From assembly GCF_022827545.1 (NCBI RefSeq), contig NZ_CP094669.1:4085001-4149000 (forward strand): DNA of 64,000 nucleotides. Direction: 5' to 3'. Made by a program: the position numbers and the translations under genes. The notes below the pieces were generated by a model. The model was not told where the DNA came from. It saw only the letters and a list, made by a program, of their open reading frames with translations, and did no database searches. This document shows, one piece after another, positions 17,350 to 25,207 of the stretch. The DNA comes from Hymenobacter tibetensis (GTDB lineage Bacteria; Bacteroidota; Bacteroidia; Cytophagales; Hymenobacteraceae). The first letter of the stretch is position 1. Every line of letters starts with the position of its first letter.

Positions 17350-18354
17350 TCAGTTAGTTATACTCAGTACTAGCTTTCCGAATTGCAGCCCATTTTCCAT
17401 CCGGCGCAGGGCTGTTTCACCCTCGGATAATGGAAAGGTTTCGTCTATTATTGGCACTAGCTTATGCTCTTCTAATAGCTGCACCATTTCACTGAAGTCT
17501 TGCTCGGTGCCCATGCTAGAGCCCAGCAAGGAAAGCTGATTCCAGAACACTTTGCGGGCGGCTAGTTGCGGTATATCACCATGTGTGGCGCCATAAAACA
17601 CAATGCGTCCGCCCGGAGCCGCAGCGTCTATTAAGTTATTGAAGCCAGGCCCGGCAGCGCTATCTACTATCACGTGGAATCCACCGCCGGCTTGCTTGCT
17701 CAGGATAGATGGCCATTTTTCAGTTTTGTAGTTGATGCCTCCTTTGGCACCCAAGGCTACCGCCTTTTCTATTTTTTCCTCGGAACTAGAGGTCACCCAC
17801 ACTTCGGCGCCCACCGCTACCGCCATTTGCAACGCATGCAAGGCCACGCCACCACCTATTCCACTAATAAGCACCCGCTCGCCGGGCTGTAGTGCGGCCC
17901 TTGTAAACAGAGCCCGATACGCTGTTACGCCACCCAACGGGAGTGCGGCGGCTTGCTCGAAGGAAAGATGCGCGGGCTTGGCCTGCACGTAGCGCGCGGG
18001 TACGCAAACATACTCGGCAAAAGTACCGTCCTGCGGCAACCCCAGGATCGTGAACTCACGGCCCTGCGCAGCAGGATTGTCGCCCCAGTTCTGGCCGGGA
18101 TTAATGAGCACCTCCTGGCCACGTAACTGCTCGTTCACTCCTTCGCCTAGCTCAGCGATAATGCCAGCGCCATCGGCTCCGAGAATAATAGGAAATTTCA
18201 GGCCCGCATACTGCCCTTTTTGAATCCAGACGTCGCGGTGGTTGAGGGCAGCGGCACGTAGCTGCACAAGCACCTCCCCGGGGCCTGGCTGTGGTGTTGG
18301 TACTTCCCGATACTGAATTACTTGGTTGATGCCGTCAAGGACAAGAGCTTGCAT
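17350..18354 (-). CDS. Zinc-type alcohol dehydrogenase / quinone oxidoreductase family protein
   Basis: An MDR-superfamily NAD(P)H oxidoreductase, 334 residues from the ATG at 18352-18354. The N-terminal GroES-like domain has PGPGEVLVQLRAAALNHRDVWI and GADGAGIIAELGEGV. The Rossmann domain has RVLISGIGGGVALHALQMAVAVGA. The catalytic zinc-ligand Cys of true alcohol dehydrogenases is not evident at the usual place (ALNHRD), which fits the quinone-oxidoreductase/zinc-free branch. The frame extends to 18474 but that part overlaps the DCC gene and is not family-like. It lies directly downstream of that gene on the same strand. Confidence 0.88.
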   Translation of the reverse strand: MQALVLDGINQVIQYREVPTPQPGPGEVLVQLRAAALNHRDVWIQKGQYAGLKFPIILGADGAGIIAELGEGVNEQLRGQEVLINPGQNWGDNPAAQGREFTILGLPQDGTFAEYVCVPARYVQAKPAHLSFEQAAALPLGGVTAYRALFTRAALQPGERVLISGIGGGVALHALQMAVAVGAEVWVTSSSEEKIEKAVALGAKGGINYKTEKWPSILSKQAGGGFHVIVDSAAGPGFNNLIDAAAPGGRIVFYGATHGDIPQLAARKVFWNQLSLLGSSMGTEQDFSEMVQLLEEHKLVPIIDETFPLSEGETALRRMENGLQFGKLVLSITN

Positions 18355-18415
18355 ATGGTGAGGTGGTGGAATGGAACGATATGGGTAGCAACAAGGCGTA
18401 CTACCAAATGAGGAG

Positions 18416-18826
18416 TTACAGAAAGCGTTGTTTGAGGGCAGGCGTTGGCAGCATGCAGGCGTCTTGGTGTCCAAACCACTGGTAGCGGTGCCGGGCCACG
18501 AAGCGGTACACCCAGTCGCGGAGCGGACGTGGTACTGCCATGCCTACATAGGCCCATGCCCAAGGTGCCTGCAACCGCCGCACGATGCGCAAAGCAGCCG
18601 TGGAATGCGTGTAGACCTGCCCATGCTCAACTAGCATCACTGTTTCTGGCTCTAGCACCGGGGGCAACCCATGAGCTGCCAACAGCTTGCGGCCGGCTTC
18701 TGACTGCAGCGACGTGAACTGAAAGTAACTGGCTGGGTCGCGTTTGATAACGAACTGCACAAAGCCGTTGCACAGGTTACAGACGCCATCAAACAAAATA
18801 ACGGCGGCAGCGGCAGAAGAAGCCAT
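18416..18826 (-). CDS. DCC-family thiol-disulfide oxidoreductase-like protein (DUF393)
   Basis: A 136-residue protein with the family hallmark DGVCNLCN at residues 13-20 (Asp13, Cys16, Cys19), followed by GFVQFVIKRDP and FTSLQSEAGR. The DCC family has a thioredoxin-like fold and a CxxC pair, but its substrates are not firmly known. It ends 61 bases before the quinone-oxidoreductase start on the same strand, so the two may be co-transcribed. Confidence 0.88.
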   Translation of the reverse strand: MASSAAAAVILFDGVCNLCNGFVQFVIKRDPASYFQFTSLQSEAGRKLLAAHGLPPVLEPETVMLVEHGQVYTHSTAALRIVRRLQAPWAWAYVGMAVPRPLRDWVYRFVARHRYQWFGHQDACMLPTPALKQRFL

Positions 18827-19368
18827 ATACTAGTAGGTAAGCATGAGTGAACTTGCCGCTGGACGCAGCTACTAGCACCAGTACGTAGACTGGTGCTTGC
18901 TGTTCGTATCGTACTGAACTCGCAACACAGTCAAACGTTTTTATTCACTTGGCACCCTTGTGTAAGCTCAACGGCAAGCGGTGGAACAGCGCTATTATAT
19001 CTAGATCTATACAACTGTTTATCAACTAGATTACGTGTTTTTACTTACGTCCTTATCAAGGAAAACAGGTGTTTATTCAGGGGTAAAAAGTCTATGTCTC
19101 TATCCGGATGGCCGTATAGCGAAAGACGGTTCTCAATCATCTACACTTCTTTCTGCGCTATGAAAAGTTAGGTACAACCTCGGACACCACTACGGGCGGC
19201 ACCACATCGAGCACTACTAACCGAACTACTTCGGGTGGCGGCGGGGGAATCACCTAAGTTCAAGCTCTACAGTCGGTTGCAAGGAAGGTTTCCAAAGTAG
19301 ACCTTCTTGGCGGTCGGCTCGTAGAAGGGGGCTGTTTGCTTATTCTTTCACTGTTTCTTCTTTCTACT
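18827..19368. other. 542-bp intergenic region with a gene remnant
   Basis: No intact gene. The right half carries the Thr/Ser/Gly-coding scrap at 19171-19257 (listed separately). The left half has no recognisable feature. Confidence 0.5.
19171..19257 (+). pseudogene. 3' remnant of a Thr/Ser/Gly repeat protein gene
   Basis: Read in frame from 19171, the sequence gives GTTSDTTTGGTTSSTTNRTT, then SGGGGGIT and a TAA at 19255-19257. This composition matches the two repeat proteins that follow at 19369 and 20039 and nothing else in the window. The frame runs back only to a TAG at 19117-19119, with no start codon or signal peptide. I read it as the surviving tail of a third family member, its 5' part deleted or scrambled. 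Confidence 0.55.
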
Positions 19369-19776
19369 ATGTACAAGTCACGCATCAACTTTCTGGCAGT
19401 TGCTCTCTTAGGCGCCACACTTTCACTGGGTTCCTGTGGGGGCAATGGCAGTGCATCCGAATCGAGCACCGGATCAGGTGATGTTGCTACTGATTCTGAT
19501 GCTAATGGCAGCTCAGACATCAACGGCACATCCAACACCGAAATGGACTCGATGAGCACGGATAACGCAGCAAGCACCGGCGAAGGCACGGGGGCCACGG
19601 GCGGTAGCTCTACCTCTGGCACAACCGGCAGCACCACCAACGGTGGCACCATGAGCAATGGTCCCGTGTCAACGGGCACTGGCAGCGGCAGTACCAGCGG
19701 CACTACGGGAGCCTCTAACGCAGGAGGTACCACAGGTGGCGGTACTACGGGCGGCGGCACTACCAGCGGCCAATAA
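19369..19776 (+). CDS. Thr/Ser/Gly-rich lipoprotein
   Basis: A 135-residue lipoprotein. The signal peptide MYKSRINFLAVALLGATLSL ends in the lipobox LGSC, so Cys should be lipidated. The mature part is almost entirely Gly, Ser, Thr, Asn, Ala and Asp, acidic in its first half (SGDVATDSDANGSSDINGTS) and turning into GGTTGGG-type repeats at the C-terminus. The open frame starts at 19336, but the ATG at 19369 gives the proper signal peptide. No known domain. It is probably surface-exposed and disordered, related to the next gene by composition rather than by alignable domains. Confidence 0.75.
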   Translation: MYKSRINFLAVALLGATLSLGSCGGNGSASESSTGSGDVATDSDANGSSDINGTSNTEMDSMSTDNAASTGEGTGATGGSSTSGTTGSTTNGGTMSNGPVSTGTGSGSTSGTTGASNAGGTTGGGTTGGGTTSGQ

Positions 19777-20038
19777 GTTTAAATGCCTAAACAGCAGTAT
19801 ACCAACTCATTACTGCGCTGGTATCAGCTTGAAACTGGTAGCTATTTGTGCGTATAAGTTCGCAAAAGAGAGGGTCAAATGGTAGCTCAACCGTATTTAT
19901 GCGGACTACAGCTGAGAAAATTCAGTATTAATTCAGAAGCTATTTCCAGCCCTTTGTTTGCTTGATACCGTAGAACAGCCCATTGCCCTTAGGCATTAGG
20001 TTACCATCATCCTCCCATCATCTCTCCGTTTTCTAGCT

Positions 20039-20731
20039 ATGAAAAAGTCTTCATTCTTCCTTTCCGCCGCTTTACTTGCCGCTTTCGTTGCCACTTCTAG
20101 CGTATCGGCTTTGGCTCAAACTACAACGGGTGGCACTACCACAGGTACCAGCACTGCTGGTAGCACCAGCGGCTCCATGACGAGCGGCAGCACTAGTGGC
20201 TCCATGACCACTGGTACCACAGCTGGCACCACCGCCGGCCGCACTACCATGGGCACCACTAGCGGCACTATGACCTCAGGCACCACCGCTGGTACCACCA
20301 GCGGCGCTGTAACTTCGGGCACTACGGCCGGCACCATCACCAGCGGTACCACCTCGGGCTCAATGACCACGGGCACCACCACCACAGGCACTACGTCCGG
20401 AACTACTTCGGGCACCACGGCCGGTTCGCGTACGACGGCTGGCTCGGGCACCACGTCCGGCTCAGGCTCTATGACAAGCGGTTCTACCAGCGGCAGCACC
20501 TCGGGTTCGATGACTTCAGGTTCAACGACCTCGGGCCGTTCTACTAGCGGCGCTTCTACGTCCGGCACCTCGGGCCGCACGACTAGCAGCACCAGAAGCG
20601 GCAGCAAAAACGCAGGCCGTACTACCAGCGGTACCACGTCAGGCACTACTTCAGGCAGATCTACTTCGGGTTCGGGCTCTACGAGCGGTAGCACTACTTC
20701 TGGTTCTACCAGCGGCAGCACTACCCGCTAA
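20039..20731 (+). CDS. Secreted Thr/Ser/Gly low-complexity repeat protein
   Basis: A 230-residue protein. A clean type I signal peptide ([20 protein letters not shown] then ...ALAQ) precedes about 200 residues made of short units such as GTTSG, GSTSGSM and GTTAG. The units have a period of about 4-5 residues, and Met appears at regular places early on. The last 60 residues become more basic (Arg, Lys) and serine-rich. There is no lipobox, T9SS sorting domain or LPxTG-like signal. The role is unknown; an extracellular matrix, adhesion or ice/surface-interacting function is possible. A strong terminator follows 34 bases after the stop. Confidence 0.78.
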   Translation: MKKSSFFLSAALLAAFVATSSVSALAQTTTGGTTTGTSTAGSTSGSMTSGSTSGSMTTGTTAGTTAGRTTMGTTSGTMTSGTTAGTTSGAVTSGTTAGTITSGTTSGSMTTGTTTTGTTSGTTSGTTAGSRTTAGSGTTSGSGSMTSGSTSGSTSGSMTSGSTTSGRSTSGASTSGTSGRTTSSTRSGSKNAGRTTSGTTSGTTSGRSTSGSGSTSGSTTSGSTSGSTTR

Positions 20732-20764
20732 GGGCAATGCCGGCTTCTAAGTTTTAGTTGGCCG

Positions 20765-20815
20765 AAAAGGCGGAAAGGCTGACCATCTGATACGATGGTT
20801 ACCTTTCCGCCTTTT
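20765..20815 (+). terminator. Terminator after the Thr/Ser/Gly repeat gene
   Basis: Outer stem 20765-20778 with 20802-20815 (AAAAGGCGGAAAGG and its complement), inner stem GACCATC/GATGGTT, and a T-run at the end. Confidence 0.85.
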
Positions 20816-20851
20816 TTTGGCTGTTTGTCTCTGCGTTCCGTTGTGCTATCT

Positions 20852-22399
20852 ATGCTCAAACTGCTTACAGTTCTTCGTCGCCCTTTCGTTTTCGATTTAC
20901 GTGCGTTGGCCTTGTTGCGGGTAGCAGTGGCAGCAGTGCTACTCACCGACCTCGTTATCCGAAGCACTGATTTGGAGGCGCACTATTCCAACATGGGGGT
21001 GCTACCACTGCAAGTACTGTTTGAGCACAACTGGAATCCGTACGAGTTTTCGCTGCACAGCAGCAGTGGCCTGTGGCAGGTGCAAGCGGTGCTTTTCCTG
21101 TTGGCAGGCTTGGTGGCCGTAGCTTTGCTACTCGGCTACCAGACCCGCTTGGCTACGGCAATTTCGTGGGTACTGCTGGTGTCCGTGCAAAACCGCAACC
21201 CGCTCATTTCGCAGGGCGGCGACGATTTGCTGCGCATGCTCTTGTTCTGGGGCTTCTTTTTGCCTTGGGGCCGGGTGTACTCGCTTGATGCCCGCCAACG
21301 CCCTACCCCACCAGCGCTGAGCTATTTCAGTGTCACCAACGTGGCGTATGTAGCGCAACTGGCGCTGGTATATTGGTGCACGGCCCTGCTCAAAACCGGC
21401 GCCGAATGGACCCAAGACGGCACAGCCCTCTACTACGCCCTCAGCCTCGACCAGGTGTTGATGCCCGGCGGATGCCTTATTTACCCGTATCCGGAGCTGC
21501 TGCGTTTTCTCACGTTCAGCACCTATTACCTGGAAATGCTGCTGCCATTCGTGCTGTTCTTGCCGTTCTGGGTACCGTTCTGGCGGCTGGTGTTTGTGGG
21601 CGTCATGTTCGCGTTCCACCTCGGCATTAGCCTCACTTTGTTTGTCGGGCTGTTTTTCCTCATCAATATGGCCTCTGTGTTGGGGCTACTGCCTCCCGTG
21701 GCCATGGACTGGCTGGAACGCCGCTTAGTGCCTGCCACCCAACGGCTGCGCCCCCGGGTGGCAGCCCGGCTGGCTCCTTGGCAAAGCCGGTTGGCCACCT
21801 GGCAACGGCCGCTCCACGTCCGGATCAACTCTTCGCTGGAGCTTTCCGAAGGCTTCCGCCGCTTGATGCGCAGTATGCGCTCCGGGCTTGTTACGGGCCT
21901 GTTGGTGTATGTCTGCTGGTGGAATTTCGACAACATTGTGGACCCGCGTTGGACCATGCGCGAACCGTTGCGCTGGATAGGGTATTTGGTTCGCATTGAT
22001 CAGCACTGGGGCATGTTTGCGCCGTCGGTGTTCAAAGATGATGGCTGGTACATTCTGGATGCGACCACCACCGACGGCCGCCACCTCGACCTGAACCGCG
22101 GGGGGGCGCCTACTACCGAAGCAAAGCCCGCTTCCGTAATGCAGCTCTTCAAAAACGACCGGTGGCGCAAGTACTCGGAAAACTATCTGTTTGTCTCGAA
22201 CACCTACATGCGTCCCTATTACTGCAACTACCTGTTGCGTATCTGGAGCGAAGATCCGTCGCACGCCCCGCTGCGCCACCTCGATGTTGTCTACATGAAA
22301 GAAGTGTCGCAACCCAACTACCAGCCCGTAACGCCTACCCGAGAGGTGCTTTGCGGCTGTGATGCGGCTGTTCCTGCCGCTCCGGTGGCAGTTAAGTAG
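20852..22399 (+). CDS. HTTM-domain integral membrane protein
   Basis: A 515-residue multi-pass membrane protein with the HTTM (horizontally transferred transmembrane) domain, related to vitamin K-dependent gamma-carboxylase. Several hydrophobic helices span about residues 15-290, including LLRVAVAAVLLTDLVI, WQVQAVLFLLAGLVAVALLL and LINMASVLGLLPPV. NRNPLISQGGDDLLRMLLFW is a conserved family block. The C-terminal 170 residues (HWGMFAPSVFKDDGWYILDA) are a soluble region common in bacterial members. Whether bacterial HTTM proteins carboxylate glutamate is not established. The start at 20852 is used because the earlier start at 20795 lies inside the upstream terminator. Confidence 0.85.
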   Translation: MLKLLTVLRRPFVFDLRALALLRVAVAAVLLTDLVIRSTDLEAHYSNMGVLPLQVLFEHNWNPYEFSLHSSSGLWQVQAVLFLLAGLVAVALLLGYQTRLATAISWVLLVSVQNRNPLISQGGDDLLRMLLFWGFFLPWGRVYSLDARQRPTPPALSYFSVTNVAYVAQLALVYWCTALLKTGAEWTQDGTALYYALSLDQVLMPGGCLIYPYPELLRFLTFSTYYLEMLLPFVLFLPFWVPFWRLVFVGVMFAFHLGISLTLFVGLFFLINMASVLGLLPPVAMDWLERRLVPATQRLRPRVAARLAPWQSRLATWQRPLHVRINSSLELSEGFRRLMRSMRSGLVTGLLVYVCWWNFDNIVDPRWTMREPLRWIGYLVRIDQHWGMFAPSVFKDDGWYILDATTTDGRHLDLNRGGAPTTEAKPASVMQLFKNDRWRKYSENYLFVSNTYMRPYYCNYLLRIWSEDPSHAPLRHLDVVYMKEVSQPNYQPVTPTREVLCGCDAAVPAAPVAVK

Positions 22400-22480
22400 C
22401 AGGCTGTTGTGCCATAACAGCATGTGCTACGGCACAACGGCCACCTGTTTCTATTCCTCACCTTTTCTCCCCAATCTTCT

Positions 22481-23503
22481 ATGCTTACCACCGCTAACCG
22501 TGCCAATACGCCCGCGCTGCAACATGTTGCAGCGGGTTTATGGGGCCTGCGCGACGTATTCGCGAACCTGTACTTTGTACGCAACCTCGATGTCATTGCC
22601 GACTCCTGGGTGCTGATTGACGCCGGACTTCCCGGTTCGGGCCAGAAGGTGCAGCGCTCTGCCGAAGCACTTTTCGGCGAGAAGAACCCACCGGCTGCCA
22701 TCTTGCTTACCCACGGCCACTTCGACCACGTAGGCGCGTTGCCGCACCTGCTGGCCGCCTGGCCCGATGTGCCGGTGTACGCGCACTCGCTGGAACTGCC
22801 CTATCTCACGGGCCGCTCGTCTTACCCCCCACCTGACCCAACGGTTGGGGGCGGTGCTATGGCCGCCATGTCGTTTCTGTATCCAAAGAAGCCTCTTGAC
22901 TTAGGCTCCCGCGTGCAGCCCCTACCAGCCGATGGCACCGTGCCGAACCTGCCCGGCTGGCGTTGGGTGCATACGCCTGGCCATACCCCCGGTCACGTTT
23001 CGTTTTTTCGCGAAAACGACCACACGCTGGTAGCCGGCGACGCTTTCGTGACGGTGCTGGCCGAGTCGGGAGTAGCTACTTTCACCCAGAAGCAAGAAGT
23101 GAACGGCCCACCTGCCTATTTCACCCCCGACTGGCAGCATGCACGCTATTCCGTAGCGCTCCTGGAAGGCATGGAGCCGAAACTAGCAGCTACCGGCCAC
23201 GGCATCCCAATGCGGGGCGAAGAACTGCGCAAACAGCTCGCCGACCTGGTTAAGCACTTCGACGAGAAAGCGGTGCCAGCTCGCGGCCGGTACGTGGGGC
23301 ACCCCGCCACCGCCGACGAAAGCGGCGTGCTATCGGTACCGCCGGCGGCCCCGAGCACCATTCCGTTGTGGCTGGTAGGAGCCGGTTTGGCGGTGGCTGG
23401 CGGCATTTGGCTGGCACGCAACAGCCATAAGATTTCCGGAGCCCGGCAGTCGCGCCGTGCCCCTAAGCAAAGCTATTCGTCGTCTACGGTTTACAGGGGG
23501 TAG
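22481..23503 (+). CDS. MBL-fold metallo-hydrolase with a C-terminal membrane helix
   Basis: A 340-residue metallo-beta-lactamase-fold hydrolase. The metal motif THGHFDH lies at residues 77-83, with later ligands in HTPGHTPGHVSFF and VAGDAF. It is glyoxalase-II/YcbL-like in general layout. The unusual part is the C-terminus: after the catalytic domain come PSTIPLWLVGAGLAVAGGIW, a hydrophobic helix, and a basic tail, suggesting a tail anchor with the enzyme in the cytoplasm. The open frame begins at 22424; MLTTANRANTPALQHVAAGL at 22481 is the likely start. It lies 81 bases after the HTTM gene. The substrate is unknown. Confidence 0.87.
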   Translation: MLTTANRANTPALQHVAAGLWGLRDVFANLYFVRNLDVIADSWVLIDAGLPGSGQKVQRSAEALFGEKNPPAAILLTHGHFDHVGALPHLLAAWPDVPVYAHSLELPYLTGRSSYPPPDPTVGGGAMAAMSFLYPKKPLDLGSRVQPLPADGTVPNLPGWRWVHTPGHTPGHVSFFRENDHTLVAGDAFVTVLAESGVATFTQKQEVNGPPAYFTPDWQHARYSVALLEGMEPKLAATGHGIPMRGEELRKQLADLVKHFDEKAVPARGRYVGHPATADESGVLSVPPAAPSTIPLWLVGAGLAVAGGIWLARNSHKISGARQSRRAPKQSYSSSTVYRG

Positions 23504-23512
23504 AAAGCAGGT

Positions 23513-23570
23513 TGCAGAACAAAGGCGGCCAACCGGGTGCTTCCGGTTTGTTGGCCGCCTTTGTTCTGCA
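23513..23570. terminator. 21-bp perfect inverted repeat after the MBL gene
   Basis: Arms 23513-23533 and 23550-23570 match exactly; an extra CCGG/CCGG pairing can form in the loop. It lies 9 bases after the MBL stop and upstream of the lipoprotein gene, whose open frame would otherwise run back through it. Confidence 0.75.
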
Positions 23571-23762
23571 GTAGTGAGCTTGGCGGTGCAGCGAGCAAAC
23601 GCCGGTTTGGCAGGGATTCAACGTACAACGGGCCTGCTAGCCACCCAAACCGTAACCGCAGAGCCGTGCAGTACGTTCGCTGAAGCAGCAGGTGGCTGGT
23701 TAGCCACCACTCTGGCCGGTTTGCCCTCCGTTGTTGTACTTCTACTATCCAATCACATACTC

Positions 23763-24083
23763 ATGAAACGATTTCCCCACCTACTCGCCTTGCTGGCTAT
23801 AGCTTCGCTTTCGGCCTGCGACCCCCAGAACTCTCCTGGCAAAGACCCGCAACGTAGCGAAGACTTCAGCCAGAATCCGCCCGCAACGGCCAACGAAACA
23901 GACCGTGACAGCATTTCGGGCGGCCAACGCGTAGAAAAGCCTATCGGCAAGGGCTCGGCGGCCGACCAGAAAACGTCAGGCTCGGATAGCTACCAAGCTG
24001 CCCCCGGCGACCGGAGCTCACCAACCAGCCAGATGCCCACCAATTCGGAAGAGCTGAAAGGCAACGCCCGCGAAACCGAATAG
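23763..24083 (+). CDS. Small lipoprotein of unknown function
   Basis: A 106-residue lipoprotein: MKRFPHLLALLAIASLSACD gives a signal peptide and lipobox LSAC. The mature part is hydrophilic and low in order (SEDFSQNPPATANETDRDSI, GSGSDSYQAAPGDRSSP-like stretches), without a recognised domain. The open frame extends back to 23457, but that would cross the 21-bp hairpin and lacks a signal, so the ATG at 23763 is chosen. It converges with the DUF4126 gene over a terminator. Confidence 0.75.
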   Translation: MKRFPHLLALLAIASLSACDPQNSPGKDPQRSEDFSQNPPATANETDRDSISGGQRVEKPIGKGSAADQKTSGSDSYQAAPGDRSSPTSQMPTNSEELKGNARETE

Positions 24084-24101
24084 TTTTGCTTGCAAACAAA
24101 C

Positions 24102-24134
24102 AAAAGCCCGCTGATATGCTATCAGCGGGCTTTT
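24102..24134. terminator. Bidirectional terminator
   Basis: Stem AAAAGCCCGCTGATA (24102-24116) with TATCAGCGGGCTTTT (24120-24134), 3-base loop, A-run and T-run at the ends. Shared by the lipoprotein gene and the convergent DUF4126 gene. Confidence 0.88.
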
Positions 24135-24161
24135 TCGTTGTGCTTTACTAGAGTAGACTCT

Positions 24162-24665
24162 TTACAGCGCTCTACCTGCCGGAGAGCCCAGCGCGGTGCC
24201 CTTCGACAACGCCAAACCGGCACCGAGCACCAGTGCATCTTCGAAGCCCCCGACCAGCGCGATTGGCAGGCCGGATTCTTGGGCTGATTTTTTGCGCAAA
24301 TACAAGCTGCCATACGTGGCAGCAACCGCCATGGCGCCACCTAGCAGCGCCCCTTTCACCACACTGTCGTGGTTTAGCTTATAGAGGGTAGCTCCTACCA
24401 GTGCCCCCGAGAGCAACCGGCCGGCTAGTACCGGCGGCGCCGTACGGTCAGGCCCATCGGGCAGCTTGTCGCCGACCATTTCGCCGGCGGTCATGAACTT
24501 GAGGCCGGTGGCCACCCAGGGCTTTTGCAGCCACCGCAACGGTGATTTTGCCAAGCCTTGCGGATGAAATTTGGTGAGGTTATCAGCTAGTAGCATGGGA
24601 GCGGTCATGCTCCGGAAGCCGGCTAAGGTGCCCAAGCCAACAGTTTGCCAGAAGTGCTTCTGCAT
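24162..24665 (-). CDS. DUF4126-family membrane protein
   Basis: A 167-residue inner-membrane protein. GLGTLAGFRSMTAPMLLADN near the start is the DUF4126 signature, and two or three hydrophobic, Gly/Ala-rich helices follow (SGALVGATLY, VKGALLGGAMAVAATYGSLY, DALVLGAGLALS). The function of this family is unknown. It stands alone, with a shared terminator downstream. Confidence 0.82.
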   Translation of the reverse strand: MQKHFWQTVGLGTLAGFRSMTAPMLLADNLTKFHPQGLAKSPLRWLQKPWVATGLKFMTAGEMVGDKLPDGPDRTAPPVLAGRLLSGALVGATLYKLNHDSVVKGALLGGAMAVAATYGSLYLRKKSAQESGLPIALVGGFEDALVLGAGLALSKGTALGSPAGRAL

Positions 24666-25207
24666 GTTCTTAGAAAATCAGGTGAGGAAAGTACTCCCTT
24701 GAACGGCAAATTCCCTCCCACGACCAAGCAACAGTTGATTTCTTTTTCTGTACCCCTCTCCCCTACCCGCGGTGCAGCGCACCACCTTGGAAGCCTTCGT
24801 TTAAGCGACCTTCAATGCTTGGCATTGGAAAGCTAGCGGGGGCAGAAAGGCAGAAACGTTCCTCAGGTTGCTCGTTCGCGTCGTGCCGGCAGTGCAGTGA
24901 ACTTACCGGTAGGGAACTTGCCAGGAGCGGGGTATTTTGCTGGGTGCTGAGATTATGTTTTCACTCCCTACGCCTGTGTAGTAGAGGTCCATTGAACCGC
25001 CTTTTCCAACAACTATTCAACTAAGTCGCTATTAGCCAGTATGTACCTCGTGCATCGGGCTAGTCCCCGTAATTGCGCAAACCAGCACGGCCCTTCTACG
25101 GGTGTGTAATATTTTGATTCACACCACTATAAGCCTGCTTTTTTTCTTTAAAATTCTTAAATCCTAGATCGAAAGGCCATTCTATTTCTCAACCAACTAT
25201 CCTTACC
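24666..25207. other. 542-bp intergenic region
   Basis: Two short open frames cross it (24645-24836 and 24815-25024), but neither has a family-like product or plausible start context. The last 70 bases are AT-rich and probably hold the promoter of the beta-helix lipoprotein. Nothing else seen. Confidence 0.45.

Noticed and set aside
18893..19171. 92-codon forward frame upstream of the repeat remnant
   Set aside because: It ends at 19171 in a different frame from the Thr/Ser/Gly tail and has no domain or signal.
19260..19760. 166-codon reverse frame rich in Pro and Val over the lipoprotein gene
   Set aside because: Same compositional effect as in the neighbouring repeat gene; the forward frame has a proper lipobox.
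20116..20721. 201-codon reverse-strand frame rich in Val, Pro, Glu and Leu inside the Thr/Ser/Gly repeat gene
   Set aside because: It is the complement of the repeat codons (GGC/ACC/AGC give GCC/GGT/GCT and so on). It has no start context, no terminator and no plausible protein, while the forward frame has a signal peptide.
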